Shown here: one piece after another, positions 15,991-25,729 of the stretch
Layout: each line of letters opens with the position of its first letter
Numbering within the stretch: position 1 is the stretch's first letter
Origin: Lachnoclostridium sp. UBA903
Lineage (GTDB): Bacteria > Bacillota > Clostridia > Lachnospirales > Lachnospiraceae
DNA length: 60,433 nt
Assembly (NCBI GenBank): GCA_002294045.1
Contig: DBEP01000064.1
Span: 14,206 to 74,638, forward strand
Reading direction: 5' to 3'
The notes under the pieces: model-generated
What the model was told of the DNA's origin: nothing
What the model saw: only the letters and a program-made list of their open reading frames with translations
Databases searched by the model: none
Translations under genes and position numbers: made by a program

Positions 15991-17481
15991 ATGAATAATG
16001 ACTATATTTTAGAATTACAAAATATCAGAAAAGAATATCCCGGTGTAGTTGCATTAAAAGATGTCTCCTTGCAGTTAAAAAAAGGTGAGATTCTTGCATT
16101 GATTGGGGAAAATGGCGCCGGAAAATCCACGTTGATTAAAACATGTTCCGGTGCCGTTATCCCAACATCAGGTAAAATAATTATTGAGGGTAAGGAATTT
16201 ACTCATATGTCACCGGGACTTGCGGCAGAAAATGGAATAGCGATTATTTATCAGGAATTTAATAATGTGAAGGGACTTTCAGCCGCTGAGAATCTGTTCC
16301 TGGGCAATCCGATCCGAAAAGGCATCGTTGTTGATAAAAAGGCAATGGAGAAAGAAGCTGAAAAAGCGTTTGCACAGTTAAATATCAAAATTAATCCGAA
16401 GACACTGATTGGAGACCTTACAGTCGGTTACCAGCAGATGGTAGAGATTGCAAAAGCGATATTACAGGACGCTAAAGTGTTAATTATGGATGAGCCTTCT
16501 GCACCACTTACCAATGCGGAAGTTGAAAGCATGTTTAAAGTATGTGAATTGTTAAAATCAAAGGGTGTATCCATAATCTACATATCCCACAGGCTTGAAG
16601 AGATATACAGGCTGTCGGACCGTATTGTAGTATTACGCGACGGTGAATATATTAAAACACTGATAACAAAAGATTCTCATGTTGATGAGCTGATTCATTT
16701 GATGGTGGGGCGCGACTTAAATGAGACATATCCGAAAAGAAAAACAAGCGATAGGAAAGAAGAAATGATCCTTGAGTTACAGAATTTAAGCGGTAATGGT
16801 GATAAGAATATTAATTTACAGATTAGAAAAGGTGAAATTCTCGGTCTTGGAGGCTTGATAGGCGCAGGCCGTACGGAACTTGTACAAATGATTTTCGGAG
16901 CAGTGAAAAAGACAGAGGGAAAAATAATATTTAAAGGAAAAGAAATCAATCCGAAATCTCCGAGAGAAGCAATTGATCTTGGCATTGCGCTTGTACCGGA
17001 AGACCGTAAACGCCATGGCACTTTACTTGGCGTATCCGTTAAAAATAATATAAATATGCCAATATATAAGAAAATATCCAGAGCGTCAGTAATTAACCGT
17101 AAAAAAGAACTGGAAAATGCAAAAAAATACGAAAGTGAATTATTAATTAAAACCCCAACACTAAATCAATTGGTTAAAAATTTAAGCGGTGGCAATCAAC
17201 AGAAGGTAATTATCGGAAAATGGCTTGCCGCAAATTCAGAATTAATTATTTTTGATGAACCAACACGTGGAATTGATGTAGGTGCCAAATCTGAAATTTA
17301 TAAGCTGATGAACGAAGTAATAACAAGTGGAAAAACTATTTTATTAATTTCATCAGAAATGGAAGAATTAATGGGTATGTCAGATCGGATTATAGTTTTG
17401 GCGGAAGGCCGGGTTACCGGTGAATTAAATAAAGAAGAATTTGATCAACAAACTATAATGAAAATGGCATCCGCTGTCTAG
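15991..17481 (+). CDS. Sugar ABC transporter ATPase with two ATPase domains, RbsA type
   Basis: The 496-aa protein contains two tandem ABC domains, as expected of monosaccharide importers. Domain 1 has Walker A GENGAGKST (residues 39-47), a signature region LTVGYQQMVEIAKAI and Walker B VLIMDEPSAPLT. Domain 2 has the usual degenerate Walker A GLIGAGRTE and an intact LSGGNQQKVIIGKWL with FDEPTRGID. In this family only one site hydrolyses ATP efficiently. It powers the permease encoded 10 nt downstream. The start codon lies behind the bulged hairpin rather than a standard Shine-Dalgarno sequence. Confidence 0.92.
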   Translation: MNNDYILELQNIRKEYPGVVALKDVSLQLKKGEILALIGENGAGKSTLIKTCSGAVIPTSGKIIIEGKEFTHMSPGLAAENGIAIIYQEFNNVKGLSAAENLFLGNPIRKGIVVDKKAMEKEAEKAFAQLNIKINPKTLIGDLTVGYQQMVEIAKAILQDAKVLIMDEPSAPLTNAEVESMFKVCELLKSKGVSIIYISHRLEEIYRLSDRIVVLRDGEYIKTLITKDSHVDELIHLMVGRDLNETYPKRKTSDRKEEMILELQNLSGNGDKNINLQIRKGEILGLGGLIGAGRTELVQMIFGAVKKTEGKIIFKGKEINPKSPREAIDLGIALVPEDRKRHGTLLGVSVKNNINMPIYKKISRASVINRKKELENAKKYESELLIKTPTLNQLVKNLSGGNQQKVIIGKWLAANSELIIFDEPTRGIDVGAKSEIYKLMNEVITSGKTILLISSEMEELMGMSDRIIVLAEGRVTGELNKEEFDQQTIMKMASAV

Positions 17482-17490
17482 GAGGAAAAT

Positions 17491-18438
17491 ATGAGAAGCA
17501 CTATTCTTAATATATTTAAAGATAAGGCAATCTGGATTGTATTTATAATCCTGTTCATTGCATTTTCACTGTTAAACCACAGATTTATCTCATCAAATAA
17601 TTTATTTACAATAGCACGCCAGGTATCTATGTTAGGGATAGCGTCAATCGGTATGACTTTTGTTATATTAATAGCAGGTATTGACCTTTCAATTGGTTCA
17701 ACTATTACACTGGTTAATATCGTAGCAGCATATTTAATGGTAAAGATGGGCCTTGGTATGGTCAGTGCCGTTATCCTGGCATTGATAATGTCAATCATAG
17801 TCGGTGTTTTGAACGGCTTTCTGATATCGACAATCGGAATACCTGCAATTATCGCAACTTTTGCAACACAGATCGTATTTGAGGGCGCATCCTATCTTAT
17901 TTGCGGCGGTGTACCCATATATGGATTTGATGAAAGATTTAAGGTAATCGGACAGGGTTATATAGGACCGGTACCTGTTCCGGTTATCATCATGATTGTT
18001 TGCTTTGCATTGGGGTCCTTTATTTTGAATAAAAGCTATTTCGGCCGTTATTTCTATGCCGTCGGCGGCAATGAAGAAGCTGCTAAGCTTTCCGGTATCC
18101 GGGTAGGTCATATGAAGTATTTGGTTTATGCATTATCCGGTTTGTTTGCAGGACTTGCAGGCATTGTAATGTTATCCCGTACAAATTCAGCACAGCCTAC
18201 GGCAGGTATGGGTTATGAATTTGATGTTATTACCTGTGTTGTGTTAGGGGGAGTTTCCATTTCCGGTGGTTTTGGTAAAATGTCCAATGTTGTTGCCGGC
18301 GTATTAATTATCGGTATACTGACCAACGGTATGGTTCTTCTTAATGTAAGTACCTATATGCAGATGATTGTGAAAGGTATCGTACTTGTATTGGCTGTAG
18401 GCTTTGATAGTTTACAGAAGAAACGGGCACTTGCCTGA
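17491..18438 (+). CDS. Sugar ABC transporter permease, RbsC type
   Basis: The 315-aa membrane protein has 8-10 predicted helices and the family segments GIASIGMTFVILIAGIDLSI and GRYFYAVGGNEEAAKLSGI, the latter being the loop that contacts the ATPase. It begins behind AGGAGG, 10 nt after the ATPase gene. It forms the channel of the pentose-type importer with the 14821 and 15991 products. Confidence 0.92.
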   Translation: MRSTILNIFKDKAIWIVFIILFIAFSLLNHRFISSNNLFTIARQVSMLGIASIGMTFVILIAGIDLSIGSTITLVNIVAAYLMVKMGLGMVSAVILALIMSIIVGVLNGFLISTIGIPAIIATFATQIVFEGASYLICGGVPIYGFDERFKVIGQGYIGPVPVPVIIMIVCFALGSFILNKSYFGRYFYAVGGNEEAAKLSGIRVGHMKYLVYALSGLFAGLAGIVMLSRTNSAQPTAGMGYEFDVITCVVLGGVSISGGFGKMSNVVAGVLIIGILTNGMVLLNVSTYMQMIVKGIVLVLAVGFDSLQKKRALA

Positions 18439-18557
18439 CGTTGCAATCATAAAGGACTATTAATAGCTTATACATATATATTGATATTCTTGGGAAACAA
18501 CAGTATAGTTAAATAAAAAGGGAAAATAAAATTAATAATATAAAGGAGGATTTACTT

Positions 18558-19334
18558 ATGGGAATAATGGAAAGAATGCGTTTGGACGGTAAAGTATCAT
18601 TTGTAACAGGCGGAGCAAGAGGAATCGGTAAGGCGATTGCCGGCGCTATTGCTGAAGCAGGAAGTCATGTCGCAATTGTTGATGTAGACATCGATGAGGC
18701 CGTCAAAACCTCGAAAGAAATCGCAAGTTCAACGGGCGTAAAGACAATTGCAATAAAAACAGATGTTACGGAACAGGCTGATGTGGCTCACATGATAGAG
18801 GTAATATTGGAGGAGTTTGGAAAATTGGATGTTGCATTCTGTAATGCAGGTATATGTATGAATATTCCGGCGGAAGAGATGACTCTTGACCAGTTTAAGA
18901 AAGTTATCGATATCAATTTAACCGGTGTATTCTTAACTTCCCAGGCAGCTGCCAAAGTTATGTTAAAGGAGGGCAAAGGATCGATTATTAATACGGCGTC
19001 CATGTCAGGACATATCGTCAATGTACCTCAGCCTCAATGCTCCTACAATGCATCAAAGGCGGGTGTTATACAATTGACCAAATCCATGGCCGTAGAATTT
19101 GCAAAACGTGGAGTCAGAGTTAATAGTATCAGTCCCGGATATATCGGAACAGAGCTTACACTGAATTCCCCAAATCTTAAGCCTTTAATTGAGAAATGGA
19201 ACGATATGGCACCTCTTGGCAGAATGGGCCGTACTGATGAACTGCAGGCAATTGCGGTTTATTTAGCAGGAGACACCAGCGACTTTACAACCGGCTCTGA
19301 TTTTATTATTGACGGAGCCTTCACCTGCTTCTAA
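18558..19334 (+). CDS. Short-chain dehydrogenase/reductase, probable sugar alcohol dehydrogenase
   Basis: The 258-aa classical SDR has the cofactor motif TGGARGIG (near residues 17-24), NAG at CNAGICMN, the catalytic Ser around 145 and YNASK (catalytic Tyr and Lys). An acidic VDVDIDEA after beta-2 indicates NAD rather than NADP. An AAAGGAGG site precedes ATG 18558, about 120 nt after the permease. Polyol dehydrogenases of this class oxidise ribitol, arabitol or xylitol to ketopentoses. With a ribulokinase-like gene next, this SDR probably supplies D- or L-ribulose or xylulose (inference). Confidence 0.8.
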   Translation: MGIMERMRLDGKVSFVTGGARGIGKAIAGAIAEAGSHVAIVDVDIDEAVKTSKEIASSTGVKTIAIKTDVTEQADVAHMIEVILEEFGKLDVAFCNAGICMNIPAEEMTLDQFKKVIDINLTGVFLTSQAAAKVMLKEGKGSIINTASMSGHIVNVPQPQCSYNASKAGVIQLTKSMAVEFAKRGVRVNSISPGYIGTELTLNSPNLKPLIEKWNDMAPLGRMGRTDELQAIAVYLAGDTSDFTTGSDFIIDGAFTCF

Positions 19335-19357
19335 AATTGGAATTGAGGAGGAGCTTA

Positions 19358-21037
19358 ATGAAAAAATATACTATCGGTATCGATTATGGTACCTTATCCG
19401 GGCGTGCAGTATTGGTGGATGTTGAAAACGGAGAAGAAATTTGCTTTTCCGTGTCAGAATATAAACACGGAGTTATTGACGGATATTTGCCGGGTTCTGC
19501 AAAACGTCTGGCCCCGGAAACTGCATTGCAGCATCCGGAGGATTATCTGGATGTGTTAAGAACAGCAATACCTGAAGTTCTGAAAATGGGTAACGTCACC
19601 AAAGAACAGGTGATTGGAATCGGTGTTGACTTTACATCCTGTACCGTGCTTCCGGTAGACAAAAACGGTATACCATTGTGCTTTTTGGAAGAGTATAAAA
19701 ACAGGCCCCATGCCTATGTTAAACTATGGAAACATCATGCTGCCCAAGAGCAGGCGGACCGGTTTAATGAAGTTGCTCATCAAAGAAAAGAGAAGTTTAT
19801 GGGCCGGTACGGTGACAGAATGTCTTCTGAGTGGGTGGTTCCTAAAGCAATGCAGATACTTAAGGAAGATGAAGAAATCTATCAGGCGATGGACCGCTTC
19901 ATAGAGGCAGGCGACTGGATCGTGTGGATGCTGATCGGAGAAGAGAAGCGCAGTTTATGTCAGGCCGGTTATAAAGCGGTATGGTCTAAGAAAGAAGGGT
20001 ATCCCGTTAAGGACTTCTTTGCAGCCTTAGATCCCAGAATGGCAAACTTTGCAGAGGAGAAACTAAGTACAGATATTTATGCGACAACAGATTGTGCAGG
20101 GTATCTTACCGGGGATGGAGCCAAATTAACCGGACTTCTGGAAGGAACCCCTGTAGCAGCAGCAAATATTGATGCCCATGTGGCCTTACCTGCCGTCAGA
20201 ATCACGGAACCCGGTAAAATGCTTATGATTATTGGTACCAGTACCTGCCATATCATGATGAGTAACGAAGAACATTTTATTCCGGGCGTCGGCGGTGTCG
20301 TTGAAGACGGTGTGGTTCCCGGTTACTATGCTTATGAAGCAGGTCAGGCCTGCGTCGGTGACCACTTTGACTGGTTTGTTAAAAATTGTGTGCCGGGTGA
20401 TTATGAGAAAGAAGCGGCAGATAAAGGTATCGGTATCCATCAGCTCCTTGAGGAAAAGGTAAAAAACCAGCTTCCGGGAGAAAGCGGACTTATCGCTTTA
20501 GATTGGTGGAACGGGAACCGCAGTATTTTAACCGATGCGGATTTGAGCGGAATACTGTTGGGAGCAACCCTGCATACAAAACCGGAAGAAATCTACCGCG
20601 CTTTGATTGAAGCAACCGCTTTTGGCACAAGGATTATTACAGAAGCTTTCGAAGAAGGCGGTGTCCCTATTGAGGAACTTTATGCAGCCGGAGGTATTGC
20701 ACAGAAAAATGAGATGATGATGCAGATTTATGCGGATGTGACCAATAAGGAAATACGTATCTCTTCCTCAAAGCAGGCGCCTGCCCTTGGAGCCGCATTG
20801 TTTGGAGCTGTTGCTGCCGGTACGGCAAGGGGCGGCTATGACACCATTGAAGCAGCATCAGAACACATGTCGAGGTTGCAGGATAAGATATACACGCCAA
20901 ATGCCGATAACGTGAAAAGATATGACAGATTGTTTCAGGAATATAAGATTTTGCATGACTATTTCGGAAAAGGCGAAAATGATGTTATGAAACGGCTTAA
21001 AGTCATTAAGAGTGATGCAATGAAAGATAAAAAGTAA
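19358..21037 (+). CDS. Ribulokinase-like FGGY carbohydrate kinase
   Basis: The 559-aa length and sequence fit AraB-type ribulokinases. The N-terminal ATP-binding IGIDYGTLSGRAVLVDV is followed by GVDFTSCTVLPVD, and the C-terminal FGGY signature region is represented by YAAGGIAQKNEMMMQIYADV. These enzymes phosphorylate L- or D-ribulose, and some accept ribitol or arabitol, at the terminal hydroxyl. ATG 19358 follows GAGGAGG; an in-frame TTG at 19337 is rejected because it lies upstream of that site. No araA or araD homologue lies nearby, so a pentitol route via the adjacent SDR is favoured over classical arabinose breakdown (inference). Confidence 0.85.
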   Translation: MKKYTIGIDYGTLSGRAVLVDVENGEEICFSVSEYKHGVIDGYLPGSAKRLAPETALQHPEDYLDVLRTAIPEVLKMGNVTKEQVIGIGVDFTSCTVLPVDKNGIPLCFLEEYKNRPHAYVKLWKHHAAQEQADRFNEVAHQRKEKFMGRYGDRMSSEWVVPKAMQILKEDEEIYQAMDRFIEAGDWIVWMLIGEEKRSLCQAGYKAVWSKKEGYPVKDFFAALDPRMANFAEEKLSTDIYATTDCAGYLTGDGAKLTGLLEGTPVAAANIDAHVALPAVRITEPGKMLMIIGTSTCHIMMSNEEHFIPGVGGVVEDGVVPGYYAYEAGQACVGDHFDWFVKNCVPGDYEKEAADKGIGIHQLLEEKVKNQLPGESGLIALDWWNGNRSILTDADLSGILLGATLHTKPEEIYRALIEATAFGTRIITEAFEEGGVPIEELYAAGGIAQKNEMMMQIYADVTNKEIRISSSKQAPALGAALFGAVAAGTARGGYDTIEAASEHMSRLQDKIYTPNADNVKRYDRLFQEYKILHDYFGKGENDVMKRLKVIKSDAMKDKK

Positions 21038-21041
21038 AAAA

Positions 21042-21073
21042 CTGGGATGCTCCATGCAGATTGGGCATCCCAG
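21042..21073 (+). terminator. Intrinsic terminator of the pentose operon
   Basis: CTGGGATGC (21042-21050) pairs perfectly with GCATCCCAG (21065-21073), followed by CTTTA. It lies directly after the kinase gene and separates it from the sensory module. Confidence 0.75.
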
Positions 21074-21157
21074 CTTTACAGGTTAGTTCACCGCTTATAA
21101 AGTGTAAGTATAAGAGGGAGTTTGGGACTGCCTGTTTGCTGGCGGAGGGGGATTAAA

Positions 21158-22261
21158 ATGCTGCGCAGTAAGATAATTTTATGTGTAATATTATGTTTGA
21201 TTTTTGTTTCATCATGTACCAGGCTGGATTCCGGCAGCAGAGTTCTTAAAAAGGATACTGCGGTAAGTGAAAAGCCTGTTGTGATAGCATTTGCCCATAA
21301 AAGTTTTAATTCTTATTTTTATACCATTATGAATGAAGCGGTTAAGAAGGCTGTTGAAGAGAGGGGCTGGATTTTTGAGAGCTCTGTTGCTGATTATGAC
21401 CCCATGCGGCAAAATCAGCAGATTGTGAATTTTATTGAACAGTCACCGGATGCGATTATTACGACCGCAATTGACAGTATTTCCATAGAGGAAGTGATTC
21501 ACAGGGGCAATGATGCAGGTATACCGATGTGTACCATCGATACCAATGCGGTAGGCGGGAAATTGGCGATTGATGTAAGCTTCGATAATTATAAAGCCGG
21601 ACAAATGGCAGCACAGTCAATTGTTGAACGGTTGACGGAAAAATACGGAGAAGAAAAAGGCACTGTTTTTAATGCTTATGGTGAATTAAGCAGTAATGCC
21701 TGGCGGCTTCGAAAAGAGGGTTTTGAGTCCGTAATCGACCAGTATCCTAATATAACCTACCTGCCAAGAGCAACAGAGGGAAGACCTGAGTTGGTTAAGG
21801 AAGAACTAATAAAAGCCTTTGAATCAGGGATACAGATAGATGCGGTTCATGCTTCCAGTGAACATCCGGGCAGGGGGCTGGTGGAGGCCCTTCAGGAATC
21901 GAATCATTGGTTTCCCTTTTGGGATGACGGGCATATCATTCTCGTAACAATAGATGCAGAACCCTATTTTGTAAATTTAATTAATAAAGGGTATGCGGAT
22001 TGTGCAGTTTCCCAGGATGTGATAGCTTATGGCAATATAACGGTAGAGCTGCTGGCATCCTATGTTTTAGCCGGTGAACCTATTCCGGAAGGCAAATATT
22101 ATAGTGAGGATACCTATTGGCAGGTTTGTGATATCAGCATTACGGATAATCAGGCAAAAGTAACGATTCCGCCGTATATCATTAATGCGGAAAACAGTAA
22201 CGCTTACAGGCATTGGGCATACATTGCGGAAAAGTTATGGGGGTTTCAATACAACAAATAG
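21158..22261 (+). CDS. Sugar-binding sensory lipoprotein, RbsB/XylFII-like
   Basis: The 367-aa product has a signal peptide with lipobox VSSC (Cys20). A type-1 periplasmic-binding fold follows, beginning VVIAFAHKSFNSYFY and including QQIVNFIEQSPDAIITTAID and GIPMCTIDTNA. It is next to histidine kinase genes rather than permeases. That arrangement recalls the XylFII-LytS-YesN three-component systems described in Clostridium, where a binding protein presents xylose to the kinase. It is therefore probably a sensor subunit that reports the same sugar imported by the preceding operon (inference). ATG 21158 follows GGAGGGGG; upstream in-frame codons are not part of the signal peptide. Confidence 0.8.
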   Translation: MLRSKIILCVILCLIFVSSCTRLDSGSRVLKKDTAVSEKPVVIAFAHKSFNSYFYTIMNEAVKKAVEERGWIFESSVADYDPMRQNQQIVNFIEQSPDAIITTAIDSISIEEVIHRGNDAGIPMCTIDTNAVGGKLAIDVSFDNYKAGQMAAQSIVERLTEKYGEEKGTVFNAYGELSSNAWRLRKEGFESVIDQYPNITYLPRATEGRPELVKEELIKAFESGIQIDAVHASSEHPGRGLVEALQESNHWFPFWDDGHIILVTIDAEPYFVNLINKGYADCAVSQDVIAYGNITVELLASYVLAGEPIPEGKYYSEDTYWQVCDISITDNQAKVTIPPYIINAENSNAYRHWAYIAEKLWGFQYNK

Positions 22262-22283
22262 ATGAGGATAAACCATTATTTGA

Positions 22284-22326
22284 GGCAGTACCGCAGGCCC
22301 GCCTGGGGTATGCAACGGGAGCTGGA
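22284..22326 (+). promoter_or_regulatory. Start-proximal bulged hairpin, copy B
   Basis: GCA-G-TACCGCAGGC pairs with GCCTGGGGTATGC (22285-22313), with the same bulged G as copy A and one G/G mismatch. AACGGGAGCTGGA and then ATG 22327 follow. Its position fixes the start of the kinase gene at 22327. Confidence 0.65.
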
Positions 22327-24048
22327 ATGATTAGCAGATATCTAGGCAAGATAAAAGAATGGAGTTTGAATAAACTCTACAAGCACAGCATATACAGACG
22401 CCTGTTCTGGTGTTTTATATGTGTGTTTGTTTTACCCATACTCCTGATTGGCGGTTACAATGCCGTGTATTCTTTTTCAAAAAACGAGCGTGAAGCAAAG
22501 GCTTTTTTGGAAGAGTCATCCGCACAGATTGCCAATAATATTTCTTATTATATGTTTTCCCACATGAATTTATTGGAAGAGGTTGCAACGAATCCAGAGA
22601 TTATCAATAATCTTATGACATATAAATATGCGGACTGGAACATAAAAAGTGATATTGAAAACCATATACGGCTGGTTCTTGGCAGTACGTTCGGGGCAAG
22701 CGGCGCTATCAATGCCTGTGAGATGATTTCTCTAAACTATTCATATTTCTATTATCCGTCACCGGTGTCAAACGGCAATTTTGCTACCAGTAAGTTATTG
22801 TCTGAAGAGGCAAGGCAAGTACTTATGACGGTAAGTTCCAAAGAGGTCCCAAGTGACCGGAACAGCTATGTTATACTGACGAGAGGGATATTCAGCGGCG
22901 AAGACGTCTGTGTCGGGAATATTGTCGCAGCTTTGAATTTGTCGTATTTTAATAAGGTGTGTTATGAAAATGTCACGAACCTTCTAAACGAAGTGATGAT
23001 TATTGATGAAAATAATATTATTATCAGTGCCTCCAATGAAGAACAGGTAGGAGCGGCCTTTAACGGAGACAAAGTGCTCTCCATATCCATTTCAAAGTCA
23101 ATATCTAATACAAACCTCACCATAGTGAATCATATAGCCCTGCAAACTTTGCTTAAGTCGGCTCTCATACAGTTTGCAATTACTTTATTTACAGCCGTGC
23201 TCTTTGCTGTATTAGCCCTGATTTTTGCAATATTATTCGCAAAAAGTATAACCGGACCTATCAACCGCTTAATGGAGGAAATGAAAAAAACAGAAGTAGA
23301 GAAATTCGTTGAAGACGATGGGGATGATGAATATCATACGGTTATAGAGGGTTTTAACAAAATGAGCGGTAATCTTGTCGAAGCCATGAAACGGCAGTAT
23401 ACAATAAAACTGCAGGAAACAAAATTAAGAGAACTTAGAAAAGAAGCTGAGCTTTCTGCTCTGCAGCAGCAGATAAACCCTCATTTTCTATATAACACTT
23501 TGGAATCCATTTACTGGAACGGCCAGTTGGAAGGCGACGAGGAAATCAGTGAAATTGTCAATGCACTTGGCAATTATTTAAGAGTAATTATAGTAAAAGG
23601 AAGAGAGTATGTCACCATTGAAAATGAGGTTGAGAGTGTTAATAATTATATTTTTTTACAAAACAAGCGTTTTGGAAGCCGAATCTTTAATTACTGGGAC
23701 GTGTCTTTGTCTCTGCGGCATACGAAAATCATAAAATTAGCAATACATCCTATTGTAGAAGATGTTATCTCAACGAATTTGGATGACATCGAAGGCCGGA
23801 TTACTATAAATATATCAATCGCTGCGGAATCGGATACAATCAGAGTGGTAATGACAGGTCAGGCAGTAGAATATTTCCTGAGTTTAGCAGACAACTCTGA
23901 CCTTGATAAAAGGGGGATAAACAGTGTGGATGAAAGACTGTCCCTTTACTACGGTAACGCTTTTGGAGTTGTTCTTAATAAAGAGGATGGAGAAATCAGG
24001 GTAACAATGCCGGTATATAAAGATAACGGAAGTGAAGGTAAAAAGTAA
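22327..24048 (+). CDS. YesM/LytS-type sensor histidine kinase with a degenerate ATP-binding domain
   Basis: The 573-aa protein has an N-terminal helix (about residues 22-45), a large extracellular sensor, a second helix near 275-300, HAMP, and a phosphoacceptor domain with INPHFLYNTLE (His386). The ATP-binding domain is decayed. The N-box that normally reads QPLVENAIxHG is HPIVEDVISTN here, and no DNGxG loop is present (MTGQAVEYF in its place). Only the last G-box remnant GINSVDERL remains. It should not bind ATP well but keeps the phosphoacceptor His, so it is probably a pseudokinase partner of the intact kinase encoded next. ATG 22327 is chosen because it follows hairpin B; an upstream in-frame start at 22213 would overlap the preceding gene and the hairpin. 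Confidence 0.8.
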   Translation: MISRYLGKIKEWSLNKLYKHSIYRRLFWCFICVFVLPILLIGGYNAVYSFSKNEREAKAFLEESSAQIANNISYYMFSHMNLLEEVATNPEIINNLMTYKYADWNIKSDIENHIRLVLGSTFGASGAINACEMISLNYSYFYYPSPVSNGNFATSKLLSEEARQVLMTVSSKEVPSDRNSYVILTRGIFSGEDVCVGNIVAALNLSYFNKVCYENVTNLLNEVMIIDENNIIISASNEEQVGAAFNGDKVLSISISKSISNTNLTIVNHIALQTLLKSALIQFAITLFTAVLFAVLALIFAILFAKSITGPINRLMEEMKKTEVEKFVEDDGDDEYHTVIEGFNKMSGNLVEAMKRQYTIKLQETKLRELRKEAELSALQQQINPHFLYNTLESIYWNGQLEGDEEISEIVNALGNYLRVIIVKGREYVTIENEVESVNNYIFLQNKRFGSRIFNYWDVSLSLRHTKIIKLAIHPIVEDVISTNLDDIEGRITINISIAAESDTIRVVMTGQAVEYFLSLADNSDLDKRGINSVDERLSLYYGNAFGVVLNKEDGEIRVTMPVYKDNGSEGKK

Positions 24049-24049
24049 T

Positions 24050-25726
24050 ATGGATAGATTTGTAAAAGCCTTAAGAAGAATTTCTATACGCAGACGCCTT
24101 TCTTATGCCTTTCTTATTCTTTGTGTTGTTCCGATTTCTGTCATGATAATTATCAGTACGATTGTAGAATTCCTGTATTCCAACGGTAATCTGAAAAGTA
24201 ATTACGAAAACTTTGCCTATGAGTCCAATATCAGGGTTAATGACATGTTTGATCAGCTGGGATTGAAATTTAAGTATCTGAAAGAAAATAATGATATCTT
24301 AACGGACTTGTATTTGTATGCAACATCGCCGAACTATCAGACGGAGGGGGTAACCAACCGGATTGAGAATACCATTGCAAGTATTATGTCTAATCAGAGT
24401 GAAATCGATTATACATCCGTATTTTTTGAAGATGGCACCTTGTTTTTATACAGCAGGATGTTTATAGATATGAAGAAAATCAGAAGCCTGTTAAAAGATG
24501 ATTATGGATGGTATTATCTTGATTACGGCAAAAAACCTGTGTTATGCCGTAATGAAATTGTTGAAATCGATTATACAAGCGGTCTTAAAGCAAGGTATGT
24601 AGTTTTGGTTAATCTTGAGGAAATCGGGAATATACTAAACAATGCCGTAGGGTCTACAAAACAAAAGATTGCTATCACCGACGGTGAAGGCAGAATCGTG
24701 GCCGGTTCACAGTTCGGTAAATCAGATTTGGTATATGAGATAGTTGCACCGATTTCAGATACCGGGCTTAACGTAGTGAACACTTTTACCGGCAAGAAAT
24801 ACGACTTGCATGGGCTTATTACAACAATTCTGCTCTTTTTACTGGTACTCATAACATCCGGCACCGTCATTTATTTGGTAAATGAAAGTATTAAGATTCC
24901 TCTGAACCGGTTACTTGGCCGAATAGAGCAGATTAACGAAGACGATGTATTTGTCATGAAAGAGGAATGTATTAACGCTGATTCAAAAGACGAGCATGAG
25001 ATTTTAAATAACGTATTTACTTCCATGCTCAATCGGTTAAATGAAGTGCTGGAGGAGACTTATATAACAAAGATTAATGAGACCAAACTCAGAACAAGAA
25101 TAAAAGAACTGGAGTTAGTGGCCCTGCAGCAGCGGATTAATCCCCACTTTTTATATAATTTGCTGGACAATGTTTTTTGGATGGCACAAATGAAAAATTA
25201 TGAGGAAATCGGAGAAATGGTATCAGCTCTCGGGGAATTTTTTAAGACGAGTGTATCGGAAAAAGGTGCCTTTGTTACAATCAATACTGAGATTGAAAAT
25301 GTCAAAAGTTATGTGTGTCTGCAAAAAATCATGCATAAGAATCAGTTCGTTGAGCAGTGGAACATAGATCCTGATATTGTGCGTTATAAAACAGTTAAGC
25401 TTATTCTTCAGCCCATTATTGAAAATTGCATTGTTCATGGTTTTGAGGGAGTCGAGGGAGGAGGTATCATCCGTATTACCGGAAAAAAAGAATCAAATAC
25501 GATTGTATTTGAGATAGAAGATAACGGCAAAGGTATGGAAAAGGATGTTTGTGAAAAAATAAGGCAAAAGATGAACAGCACTATTCTTGGAATAGGGGAT
25601 AGTATCGGTATGAGAAACGTGAATCAGAGGATAAAGATATACTTTGGCGAACCTTATGGTATAAATATTAAATCCCAAATAAAGGAAGGTACTACAGTGA
25701 GTCTGTGTATCCCTATTAAGGAGTAA
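24050..25726 (+). CDS. YesM/LytS-type sensor histidine kinase (intact)
   Basis: The 558-aa protein has the same layout as its upstream neighbour: a membrane helix, an extracellular sensor (about residues 45-245), a second helix near 255-275, HAMP, and INPHFLYNLLD with His366. Its ATP-binding domain is intact, with QPIIENCIVHGF (N-box), DNGKGM (G1 box) and GIGMRNVNQRI-like G2. The start is ATG 24050, two bases after the previous stop, with GAAGG upstream; GTG 24032 lacks a spaced site. It probably phosphorylates both itself and the pseudokinase, then the response regulator encoded 3 nt downstream (inference). Confidence 0.85.
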   Translation: MDRFVKALRRISIRRRLSYAFLILCVVPISVMIIISTIVEFLYSNGNLKSNYENFAYESNIRVNDMFDQLGLKFKYLKENNDILTDLYLYATSPNYQTEGVTNRIENTIASIMSNQSEIDYTSVFFEDGTLFLYSRMFIDMKKIRSLLKDDYGWYYLDYGKKPVLCRNEIVEIDYTSGLKARYVVLVNLEEIGNILNNAVGSTKQKIAITDGEGRIVAGSQFGKSDLVYEIVAPISDTGLNVVNTFTGKKYDLHGLITTILLFLLVLITSGTVIYLVNESIKIPLNRLLGRIEQINEDDVFVMKEECINADSKDEHEILNNVFTSMLNRLNEVLEETYITKINETKLRTRIKELELVALQQRINPHFLYNLLDNVFWMAQMKNYEEIGEMVSALGEFFKTSVSEKGAFVTINTEIENVKSYVCLQKIMHKNQFVEQWNIDPDIVRYKTVKLILQPIIENCIVHGFEGVEGGGIIRITGKKESNTIVFEIEDNGKGMEKDVCEKIRQKMNSTILGIGDSIGMRNVNQRIKIYFGEPYGINIKSQIKEGTTVSLCIPIKE

Positions 25727-25729
25727 TCT

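Noticed and set aside
21120..21157. GC-rich leader of the sensory lipoprotein as a fifth bulged hairpin
   Set aside because: It has GCCTG and GGCGGAGG blocks but not the GGCAGTA...TATG arms, and it carries a normal Shine-Dalgarno sequence.
22213..22326. Longer N-terminus of the first kinase from 22213
   Set aside because: It would overlap the previous gene and be translated from hairpin B; the typical N-terminus (basic residues then membrane helix) begins after ATG 22327.
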